Source: Notamacropus eugenii (Eukaryota > Chordata > Mammalia > Diprotodontia > Macropodidae). From it: a stretch of 64,000 nucleotides of DNA. The stretch spans positions 65,363,651 to 65,427,650 of the forward strand of contig NC_092879.1 of assembly GCF_028372415.1 (NCBI RefSeq), in the 5' to 3' direction. A program made the translations under genes and the position numbers. The notes beneath the pieces are model-generated. The model ran no database searches. It saw only the letters and a program-made list of their open reading frames with translations, and was not told the DNA's origin. Positions 1 through 9,080 of this stretch are shown in pieces; position 1 is the stretch's first letter; every line of letters starts with the position of its first letter.

Positions 1-1010
1 ATTCAATCGTTCACAGTAGGGAGTCTGTAGGTCTGCTCTGGGAAACATAGCAGAAATCTATCCACAGACAGTGTGTATGTCGAGCACAATAGCACAAAGT
101 ACATAGAAACGACAGAGGCACCAATAGGGGCTGAAATGTAGGCCCAGGCAGAGAGGAGAGGAATCTTGACCAAAGTCTCATCCACATCTAGGTCGTTTAC
201 TACTCCTTCCAGACTTTCTGAGTGAAAATCTCACTCCCTCTACAAAGATTGTGAACACAGAGCATATCACAGTTTACTGACATATATGTACCCGTCAATC
301 CTTGGGCAAAGATTGGAAAGCCAAATTCAGACCCATCCCCAAGCCACTGCAGCTACAAATCCTCATGCCTAGGAGACTGGATGTTTGTCATGCTGATCTT
401 TCACATTAAGCATTTCTTTGGAAGTGAGAGTGCTGAATTTCATCAGGAATGGTTTCTAAAGAAGTAAAGCTAGGGATAAGAACTCAAAAGAATTTCACAA
501 TAAATAATCTAAGGAAAGCTCTGGGTACTACTACTTTGTCCTCCCCCCAAACTAGCTCTGTGAAATCTTGGGGCCATGTCACAGGACGTCATTTTACAGC
601 ATGACCTGAATATACAAGGATGTAGCAGAAACATAGAAGAGAGCATGATGGTAATACAGGTCCTTCTTCATTTGCTGAGCTGGGGCTTGCATAAGCATGA
701 CAAACTGACTTTCCTCTTCCTTGTGATGGCTTTAAACCCAGCATTCAGAGGCTTTCTTGCATTCTCACAAGGGTGAATTTCCATGGTCTACTGAGTGATG
801 TTCATGCACATGGCCTGCATTCTGATATCGGGAGCATCTCTGCCCAGGGTGGATAGCTACAGCCATCTCCAGGAAGTTCTGTGTCCTGGGGACACTACTG
901 CTAGGCAGGATGGAGATGGAAAAGTCATCACTGGCCTTGGTGGGTTCCAGACTCACCTGGAGCCTGCCCTGCTCCTCTTTCTAGACAGTTCCACTGTAGA
1001 CATGGAAAGC
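1..1010. repeat. R2 block, copy a
   Basis: This is a non-coding block that recurs, with divergence, at eight places in the window. The closest relatives of its first 780 bases are at about 35,830 and 29,830; from about 1,000 onward it instead pairs with 43,000. It contains 'ctctacaaagattgtgaaca' near 239 and the 'gatagctacagccatctcc' segment near 850. Short open frames occur on both strands, but none matches a known protein. Confidence 0.7.
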
Positions 1011-2530
1011 AACAGAGGGGCCTGAATGGTCTGAAATCAAGACTCAGGCAAAAGGAAAGAGGAACTTGCAACACAAGAGGCTAAGAGGGAATTCAGCAAT
1101 CACTGCAGGGGGTCCCAACCCAAGTTCTAGCAGCAAACCACTGTAGTGATCCATGAGCGCTGACTGGAGAGAAGAAAACCCCTGCTTCAAGAGGGACCCC
1201 AGTACTTGGCCAGAATACAACAAATGAACTCCTCAGCAACAAGGAGAAGAATGGTCCAAAACAAACCCAACACAGGAACAAATGGGTTAACACAAAAGGA
1301 GCCCAGAGAGTTTAGATGGAGGGACAGAGATGCTGCATCTTGGCCTACAGGTGGAATACAGAGGAATGTTTTCCTGAAGTGAGGCAGGAATGTCCCTAAA
1401 TGCCTAGCAAGGGGAACACAGGAGCTATCCGAGGTGCCAGCTGACAAAGCAGCAGGTCCTCCAAAGGGCTCCTTTGAGGGAACACTACAACCATTGATCC
1501 AAGGACATGGTGGTTCCTGGGAAAATGTCCTGATGATTCTGAAACAAAACCCAGAACTTTTAGACCACAGACACAGCAGGGGGCCCTTCCAAAGACCAGA
1601 AGAGAGCCCCTCAAACCTGTCAAAAGAAGTTCTTGGGACCTTCAACATTTCCTCAACCATGACGGATATTAGGATCTCAACCAAATCACCTAAATCAGTT
1701 GCTCAGTGAGAAAGACTGTCAGAAAGCACAACAAGAGAGTCCATGCAGAGGAAGTCAGTATGCCAGCTACTTGGACCTTACCAATGATCCTAGAGATGTC
1801 TCCACTTATTACACTTGATCCCAAGGCCATCCTTCAGTCTACAGGGAAAGAGGAAAGTGGAGCAAAAATGCAGCCCAAACATTGCCAAAATACATGAAGA
1901 GTGTCGCCCTGGTGAACAAAAGGGAATAGTCAGCCAGTATCCACCCAGAAATCAGTCACTCTCAGTAGGGGACTGAGGATGGGTTTTAGCAGACACTACG
2001 GATATCTATCTACAGAATGCCGATCGACCCAAGATGGTTCCAGTATATACATGGAAATGACCAGAGTACCTACAGTGGTCTGAAAGGAAGACCCAGGACA
2101 CAGAAGACGCACCTGCGCAAATAAATCTAAGACCTACGGAACGATTCACAGCATAGGATCCCAACTGAGGTGCCAATAGCAACCCACTAAAATGATCCGT
2201 GAACAGTTACTAAAGAGGAAACAGCCCCTTTATCAAGAGGGACCCCAGGAACTAGGCCACAATCCCCCAAATGAACTGTTCAGGAAAAGAGGAGAAGAAC
2301 GTGCAAAAAAAACCCAAAACAAAACAAAACTCAATCTGGTAACAAATTGCTTAAAAGAAATAGGCCCAGACAGATTTTGGATGCAGGGACCCTGGCCCTA
2401 TCCCTCAGCCTAGAGAGGGACGACAGACATGCTGAAAGAAACACAAGCAATGGCCCTCAGTGCCCTCCAAGGAAAAGTACAGGAACCAACCAAGGGAGCA
2501 ACAACCACAGCAGGAGATATTTCAAAAGTG
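1011..2530. repeat. R1 satellite-like repeat, about 1.2 units
   Basis: This is the first of the R1 arrays. Recurring landmarks are 'cctgaaatccagaccc'-like (here 'tctgaaatcaagactcag' near 1,030), 'aagagggaccccag', 'gagcccagagag' and 'tccttcagtctacaggg'. Many short open frames occur on both strands, but they shift between copies, so I read the block as non-coding. It pairs at high identity with 43,001-44,529. Confidence 0.75.
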
Positions 2531-2765
2531 TCTAGTGAAGGACAGATGGGGACACATGGACAGATGGGCACACATAGACAAAGAGATGGGGACACAAACA
2601 CAGAGAGAGAAACAGGCATATGGGCACACACAAACAGATGGGGAGACATGGACAGATGAGGACACAAGCACAGGTGGGGAAACATGGAGAGACTGATGGC
2701 AGACACGCAGACTGATGGGAATACATGCACAGATACATGCGGACACAAGGACTGATGCGGACAGG
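2531..2765. repeat. Minisatellite, 16-18 bp unit
   Basis: Irregular tandem copies of a unit close to 'ggacagatggggacacaca' run through the block. The unit length wobbles, so reading frames through it give Ser/Val/Cys/Pro-rich nonsense on the minus strand. It is the counterpart of 44,530-44,810, with differing repeat content. Confidence 0.85.
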
Positions 2766-2799
2766 GCTCTATCCCCCCCATGCGACCTTGCTGCCTGTT

Positions 2800-3010
2800 G
2801 TATAAGGGGAAGAGATCAGGCATTTATTCTTCCACCGCAACTGGTCCTCACAACAACCCTGGGAGGTGCATTCATTATCTTCAATTTGCAGATGGTGAAC
2901 TTGAGGCAGTTTTTAAACAATGATCTGACTAGGGTCACAGAGCTCTGCATTATCTGAGACAGAACCTGAACTCCAATCTTCTTGATCCCAGGGCTGGCTC
3001 CCTATCTACT
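2800..3010 (-). repeat. MIR/CORE-type SINE, old
   Basis: The block 'cctcacaacaaccctgggag' through 'gatctgactagggtcacaga' to 'ctatctactgtgtctgc' matches the reverse complement of the tRNA-derived CORE/MIR SINEs as I know them, in their marsupial form. It recurs at 24,590 and 44,850 by segmental duplication rather than by separate insertion, because the flanks also match. Confidence 0.65.
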
Positions 3011-5560
3011 GTGTCTGCTAGCTAAAGCCAATATGTCCATGTAGAGCAACATGCAAGACACATACAAAGTAGATGGGAGGTTCCTTTGGAAGGAGAGGTC
3101 CTAGTGGCCAGGAAACTGGCCAAGGCCCTGTATAGAAGGGGATGCTTGAAATGATCCTGAGAGAACCCGGGAATGCTGAGAAGTGAAGGAGGAACAGGAA
3201 AGCACTTTTGGGCCTGGGGGCAGTTGGTATAGACCTAGAGATAGGAGATGATTTGAATTGAGAAGCTCCTTGCACTCGTTTAATCCAGTTGAATCCATGA
3301 TGTTTTGGACCAAGACAGCAAAGATGTATTGGAAACTTAGTCTGGGTTTCTGCAGCAGTGTTCTGCCTCCTCCAAATTGGGCACTCCACTGGTCTATCTA
3401 GGAATGAGTATTGAGGGAACTGGAGATTCAGAAGAGGTCTCATGGAAAGTGAGCTTTTATGTTCCTGCTTAGTGATTTACCTGACTGAAGGAAGCTTCTG
3501 CTTCCTGACTGAAGCCACGGATGATTTTCCTGCAGACAAAGGAATAGGTCTGCCTTAGGGATTAGAAAGTCATCTCTAGCCTTACTCCTAGAGAAGGGAA
3601 CTGAGCACTTTCTGCTCTATCACTAGTGGCGCTCCTTTTGCCTGCTGCCGGGAGTTTCCTTCACATTTTGTTTGCTACTTATCTTACTCCACTTTCTGAC
3701 AATATTAATTACCTCCCGCCATTTGCAGTGACTTCCTTTTAAACTTTCAGCTTTCTTGGCATAGCTGTCAAGCCTGGAGTTTCTTTGCCATGGAATTCTA
3801 CATTCCATGGAATGGTATATCGAATGACATGTTTCCAGCAGATCCATTGAAAGTAGCAGCCCATGCATCTTGTCCCCATTAAATCATGAAAAGAGAGACA
3901 AAATTGGGAAACAGTGACATAATTCAACACGGAGAACAGGTTTTCTCGAGATCCAGTTTCATCCCTGTAATAAAACATCACTGTCTTCGACTTTGTGCTT
4001 TGTTCTCCTAGGTCACCATCTTAAAATGAGTCAAGTGCAACTGAGGGCAAAAGGGTCATTTTGGCATAGATGGTGTATTTTGTTTTCTTTGAAATACATG
4101 CTCTAAGGAAAAGACAATAGGAACATGAAGTGGTCAGTACAGGGGTCAGGCTGGCAATCAGAAAAGTGACTTCAGGTCTGGTTGGGAAGTCCCACCTGGA
4201 ACAGCCAAGTCTCTCACCAGGAAGCTCCCCAAGTCCTGCTGAGTGAGGCTCATCTGTGGAGTAAGTTTTCATTCTGAGAGTTCTCCACTTCATTGACATG
4301 ACAGATCCAAAGCAGAAAAAGAAAAAAAAAAAAAGCACTGTCCAAGAAACACTCACCTTGAAGGCTTAGTATGCTGCTCTAAGTAAACTAATTCATAATT
4401 GCAGTATTTCTTTTTGGCAAGTAGAAGGGAGAGCAGAGGTGGATTTCCACTGCTGTGAAAATAAATACTCTGCTCTGTGCACAGTGACGTGGACTCATAG
4501 GTCTTAAAAGCACTGGTAGACCCTGGCAGGGGTGGAGAGAGGGGGCAGAAGGGACGATGGATAAGAATGCTTCTGGTGGACATTCTACAAAGGCATGCAC
4601 ATCCACACCATAAGAGCATCTGTGACTGGAAGTGAACATGAAAGCAGCACTAAGGAAATATGTCTTTATGACCTCATTTACCTTGCAACACTCTTTCCTA
4701 GGGCAGCATCATTCTGACGCATTTCAGGACATCCATTACATATGCTGGAGAAAAAGAAAATACATCTTTATTTCAACATAATTAGTCCCCCTTGTAAGCC
4801 TATATATGTTTTGCATTGAAGGATATTTTTCTGAAAGTGTTCTGAGTCTTCACCAAGCTGCCAGAGGGGTCCAGGATACTCAAAGCAAGTTTAAGAGGAC
4901 CACCCCTCCATGGAAGGAATCAGCATTTGTGTATTGCTGGAGAGGCGGTCATATTGATGGGAGCTCGTTCTACTTTCAGTGTTCTTTTGGGAAGGAATAG
5001 AAAAGGTTTTTCCCTGATTCACATTAACATGAGAGCCAACACAACCCTGGAGGCAATTTTCTTTTAGGGGCTCTACATATAATCATATTGTGTCATGCAG
5101 GGAACACTCTAGAAATGTCCAGGAGAGTTCCGTCAGTTGTTTCCCAGTTTTGCAAACAGTCTGCATGTTTAATGGGTTACAAGTGGGAACAGAATTAGAA
5201 AGGTGGAGGAGAATTCTGAGACCATTTCAGTCCAACTCCTGGACAAGGACCTCCATTGCAGGAAACCAGCAAGAAGTCAGCTGGTCTTTGCTGCCCAAGT
5301 TCCTCGGCCTGGGGACCCACTTTGTCTTGAGACGATTCATTCCACTTTGGGATATTTCTAATTATTAGCAAGTGTTTCCTAAGTGAAGCTTCAAGTTCTA
5401 CCTTCTTTCCAACCTCCCTTGGGAATGTCAGATGTGTCAAGGAATTTAGATGATTATTCTGTTGGACCTTCCTCAATCTGGCTCCAATTAACTTTTGGTA
5501 ATTTAAATACTGTTGAATGATTTTGAAAAAGAAAATGTGTACAGGGAGAAAAGCAGGACA
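3011..5560. other. Non-genic duplicated block U1
   Basis: I see no gene in these 2.5 kb. The part up to about 3,560 also occurs at 24,800-25,370, and the whole block occurs at 45,056-47,600 at about 97-98% identity by eye. The longest open frame (141 codons, minus strand, 3,018-3,443) matches nothing I know. About 5,200-5,480 ('cagtccaactcctgg', 'cattccactttgggatattt') resembles a degraded ancient dispersed mammalian repeat. There is an A-rich run near 4,320. Confidence 0.6.
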
Positions 5561-5689
5561 GGGATGGATCTGAGAGATGCTGCAGATTCCTCCTGCACAA
5601 GGCACTTCTGTCCCATCTGTGTGAGGTTAGGCAAAGCTTGCATTACTATGTCAGTGGCGTTCCATGCATCCCTGGTCACGTCTGTCTGT

Positions 5690-5935
5690 TGTCTGGTCCC
5701 ATTTCCTCTCCAACTTGATTTCACTGCTTCACTGTATTTGGAATTGAAAGACCCAGAGGGCCCACCCAGCCTGTCCATGTTCCCTGTGGCCTGTCACCAG
5801 TTGGTTCCTGAGCAAGCTAACTTCTTTGTGCCCCAGGGCTACCTCCTATGTAAAATAAGGGGAATAGTCTGGGTAGACCTGCTCAAGTCCCATCCAGGTT
5901 AACTGCTGATCCTGTTCCTTATCCCACACCTGAGC
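5690..5935 (+). repeat. MIR/CORE-type SINE downstream of NAPG-like 1
   Basis: The order 'gaattgaaagacccaga', 'cctgagcaagctaacttc', 'ctcctatgtaaaataagggg', 'gtagacctgctcaagtccc' is that of a forward MIR/WSINE-like element ('..gcaagtcacttaac..tctgtaaaatgaggggat..' in the family). A copy sits 3' of most members of the gene array, so it was inserted before the array expanded. Confidence 0.65.
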
Positions 5936-6391
5936 CTCAAGCTCAAGCTGACTGAATGAAGTTCACTTCCATTTTCCAGGAAAAAGTCTAAGTCATTTGC
6001 AGTTTTTCAAGGTCTGGGCAATGTGTCTTAGAAGGTTAACGATGGGGGAGGCATGAAGAATGTCTCAGAATTTTTAGGTGTTTTATAATGTCATCCTGAG
6101 GAGTTTGGGCAGTCAAAATGTCTATTAATGTAAGAAGTATGTCTTGATGATCATTGGGAAAGGAGAGGGTGAGGAGTGGGAAAGCTGAGACTAACCTACT
6201 TGGTGGTTTTCTACTGGAACCCATGACTTGAGTCAGTAATTACCAGTCAGTAAAGGGAAAATATTTAACCATGCATGGAATGCATCTACTCTGGGAGGAT
6301 GGAACAGAGGGGTCATTGGGAAGGTGGAGGATCCCAAAGGATTGCATGCACATTTGAAATAAAGAGGGTGAGAATAGGTATGATGGGACAA

Positions 6392-6393
<2 letters not shown>

Positions 6394-6450
<57 letters not shown>

Positions 6451-6455
6451 ACACC
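6394..6455. repeat. (CA)n microsatellite
   Basis: An almost pure CA run with one T interruption near 6,446. It lies about 70 bp beyond the stop codon of NAPG-like copy 1, on the 3' side of that gene. Confidence 0.97.
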
Positions 6456-6527
6456 AAAGACAGGTATCACAGAACTTTTTTCTTATTTGATTAGCTTTAA
6501 TTTATTTGTTGCTCTAGGAAGGATAGG

Positions 6528-7583
6528 TTAACAAATGGTACATGGGAAAGAGAAAGGGAACCAATGTTCCCCTTCCTCCTCCTTGTCCTCCAATTTCTCC
6601 TCCCCTTCCTTAGTGTCCTCCTCCTCCACATTCTCCATCTTCTTCTCCTCCCCCTCCTCTTTCTTTGTTGTTGAGGCTGTTTCCTTGCTGCTGTCATAGG
6701 GGGACATGCATGTAGATGGTGCCAAAATACTGGTCCTCAGGTTTTCGAAGCCAGGTACCTTCAGCACTGTGGTCATCTCCCTGTACTCCTGGTCCAGGTG
6801 TTCGAAGACAGGAGAAATGCAGACTTCATCCACTCCGTCTTGGTCTTGGTCTTCATAGAAATTTAGCAAAGTTACCATCGCCACATATTCGCTGCTGCTT
6901 TGGAAACTGGGAAAATAGGTACAGCTATCTCCCAGGCACTTGCAGGCGGCAGGGAAATCCAGGTCACACAGGTAGGCTAGACATTGTGCCAGGGCTCTCT
7001 GGTGGCACATGGAGAAGCTCTCTACCTCCACATACAAGTGCTTCTCCTGGCCTAGGGAGATTGCAGCGTCCCTGTAGCACTTGTGCCTCACTAGAAGCTT
7101 GGAGGCTCGGCCAGTGAAGTCCAGGGCCAGCAAGAAGCGGTCCTCCCCCTCAAATAGCTGGGATGCTCGCTGGTAGAGACATACCACCTGGTGTGGTATC
7201 TGGCTCTCCAGCAGCTGACTGAAGCTCCTCAAGGTGCAGGCTGCGGTGTCTGCCTCTCCACAGTCCAGGTACCAGGAAACAGCGTGCTTCACGGCCTGGG
7301 CAGCCTCCTGCAGGTGATCAGACCTGCTCAGGTACAGGCCGGCTTGCTCATAGGCCATTGCGGCACACAGGAGAGCTCTGTTTTTCTCGTGGGCCTCGGC
7401 TTCGTTGAGGAAGGCTTCTGCAGCCTCCTCCAGCTTCTTGGCGCTGCGAAAGGCTAAGGCAGCCTGCTCGTACTCACTCGCAGCCTTCCCATAGTCGGGC
7501 TCCCATCTCCACAGCCCAATGGACATGTATTGGGTGGCCTGGGCCATATGCCCCAAGGCCTCCTTGTTTTTTTGTTCTTCCAT
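6528..7583 (-). CDS. NAPG: gamma-SNAP-like protein, copy 1 (intronless, long acidic tail)
   Basis: Gamma-SNAP is a cytosolic TPR-like helical adaptor that recruits the ATPase NSF to SNARE complexes so they can be taken apart after membrane fusion. The 351-residue product follows NAPG throughout: PDYGKAASEYEQAALAF (29-45), AAMAYEQAG (74-82), GRASKLLVR (158-166), a QEKHLY block (179-184) and YEDQDQDGVDEVC (243-255). Human NAPG, as I recall it, is 312 residues; the excess is a Glu/Lys-rich tail from about 305, ending in Cys. The start was chosen at the MEEQ codon because it aligns with the family N terminus and has a good context (gggacATGg). The frame opens 52 codons further upstream without family similarity. 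AATAAA lies at 6,501-6,506. No intron interrupts the frame, so it is probably a retrocopy; expression is not shown by sequence. Confidence 0.85.
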   Translation of the reverse strand: MEEQKNKEALGHMAQATQYMSIGLWRWEPDYGKAASEYEQAALAFRSAKKLEEAAEAFLNEAEAHEKNRALLCAAMAYEQAGLYLSRSDHLQEAAQAVKHAVSWYLDCGEADTAACTLRSFSQLLESQIPHQVVCLYQRASQLFEGEDRFLLALDFTGRASKLLVRHKCYRDAAISLGQEKHLYVEVESFSMCHQRALAQCLAYLCDLDFPAACKCLGDSCTYFPSFQSSSEYVAMVTLLNFYEDQDQDGVDEVCISPVFEHLDQEYREMTTVLKVPGFENLRTSILAPSTCMSPYDSSKETASTTKKEEGEEKKMENVEEEDTKEGEEKLEDKEEEGEHWFPFSFPCTIC

Positions 7584-8223
7584 GTCCCTTGGCTGCCAGC
7601 TGCAGGAGAGGAGGACCTGGGCCAACAGGGAACTGCCTGGAGAGAGAGAGAGGGAAAGCCACAGCTCACCCCAACAACAGAACCCAACAGAGTGTGGAGT
7701 TGAGCATTGTGGGGGAGGGGTGCAAATGGAACATCCCATTTACTCCATTAGAATCCCGACAGAGGTCCCCAGAGTCAGAGCCATGGTGGAAGTGGGGTGG
7801 GGGTGTAGGGCCTCCTGTGTCTCTGGAGAGCAAGAAGGGCCTCTCCCAGCAATCCATCCAGGCAAGGAGGTGGCTGAACCAACAAAGAGGGAGTCTGTAC
7901 AGCATTCAGCACTGGGTAGCCAAAGACCTGGGCCAGACTGGGGCGACAGAGAAGCACCAATGGAGAGGCAGAGGGGAACACAGGGTGGGGGAGGGGAGGA
8001 AGGGGATGCTTCCAGGGAGAGCCACAGGGCTCAGACCTAGTAACTAACACATCACACCCCTCTGGGACGCTGAGAACGTGCCAAAGAACTGGAGGGGTGG
8101 GGATCCTTTGGAACAGCAAAAAGGTTGCTGGGAACCACAAAGGACCCCAGGGGAGGGCGGCTGCTGGGCAAGCTGTTAGCCTGGCCATGGGTTAGCATCT
8201 ATCTCTTGATTCATCTCTGCAGT

Positions 8224-8230
8224 CTTTATA
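8224..8230 (-). promoter_or_regulatory. TATA-like box upstream of copy 1
   Basis: The minus strand reads ACTTATAAAGACTG, 641 bp above the chosen ATG. The same element stands at the corresponding place in all six copies with an intact 5' half. Between it and the ATG lie an inverted CCAAT (about 7,948) and a strong splice-acceptor-like run, ctctctctctctccag (ending 7,637). A spliced 5' leader is therefore possible but not proven. Confidence 0.35.
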
Positions 8231-8361
8231 AGTAGCTTTTAAATTTCAGGGGAAGTTTTTAATCCTAATTGCTGAAAGAAAAGAGAGAAAAAAAAGACAT
8301 GTCTCAAGGGTATGCTTTGCGAGGGAGGGAAACCCCACAATGCCCATGGAAAGAGCATCCC

Positions 8362-8560
8362 AGTCACAGGATCACAGGTGTGGAGATGGGAAGGGACATC
8401 ACACTCCATTAAACTCAACAGAGGAGGAAATGGAGACACAGAGGTTAAAGGCCTTGCCCAGGGTGACACAGCTACTAGGGGAGGCTCAATTCAATCCCAG
8501 GTCCCCTGACTCCCCCAGTCCACAGTTGTGTCCTCCACACTATGCTCCCTCAGATGACAT
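8362..8560 (-). repeat. MIR-type SINE upstream of copy 1
   Basis: It runs from 'ggatcacaggtgtggagatg' to 'cacactatgctccct', with the core 'ccttgcccagggtgacacag'. This is the classic MIR/marsupial WSINE arrangement in reverse orientation. It sits just above the TATA-like box, as in the sister copies. Confidence 0.75.
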
Positions 8561-9080
8561 ATAATGATTTTAAGAAAACAAACCTTTCTGTAGGAGGTTT
8601 ATCCAAAAACTTTCAAAGTTTTTTTTGCTAAGGCCTACCAGATCCCACTGAGAAAAACCAGAAAGTTGGTTCAGAATCTTCAGAGTTTCTTTGAATGGGA
8701 TCTAAGCTGAGTTTCAGGCAAAGGACTCAGAGACCATGAGCAAGAGGAGCTGATTATTGGATGGAGAGAGTCTAACTGAGTCAGAATTCTGTGTAGGAAT
8801 TGAAAGTTGGGGAAAAAATCAGAAAGGTATCATGCAAGTTGTATCACCTCTGTCAGAAAGGCTTGGCTGGGTCAATGCAAGCCTTGAAGGAAGAAGGAAG
8901 CTTTCAGACCATATTGGTCAAACCTAAAGGGTGGGCAAAGGGTGGCAGGACTTACAAAGAACTGCCCTGTAAGGCAGAAGCAGAGAATCCCTGAAGGAAA
9001 ATAGTGGTGCTTTAGGCTGGAAAGATAACATAATGGCAGGTTACAGAGGTGACAATAGCAAAGTTAGGCATTTGTATCCT
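8561..9080. other. Upstream flank of the gene unit, no gene seen
   Basis: This stretch belongs to the amplified gene unit ('ctaaggcctaccagatccca', 'gagcaagaggagctgattat'). It recurs at 21,945-22,470, 28,245-28,570, 50,571-51,090 and 61,990-62,510. I see no coding signal; a 64-codon plus-strand frame from 8,800 is not kept at full length in the sisters. Confidence 0.6.

Noticed and set aside
3018-3443. 141-codon minus-strand frame, also at 45,056 and partly at 24,787
   Set aside because: It overlaps the edge of an old SINE, resembles no known protein and is kept only between recent duplicates; the third copy differs in length.
6233-6490. Frames through the CA repeats (poly Val-Cys or Thr-His)
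   Set aside because: Dinucleotide repeats open frames automatically; no start or flanking coding signal.
7519-8047. Plus-strand frames of 150-173 codons opposite the start of NAPG-like copy 1
   Set aside because: They are shadows of the minus-strand gene and its GC-rich leader; they are not in the same frame in the sister copies.
8362-8560. tRNA-like signal in the SINE copies
   Set aside because: These are tRNA-derived SINE remnants without an intact cloverleaf, not tRNA genes.
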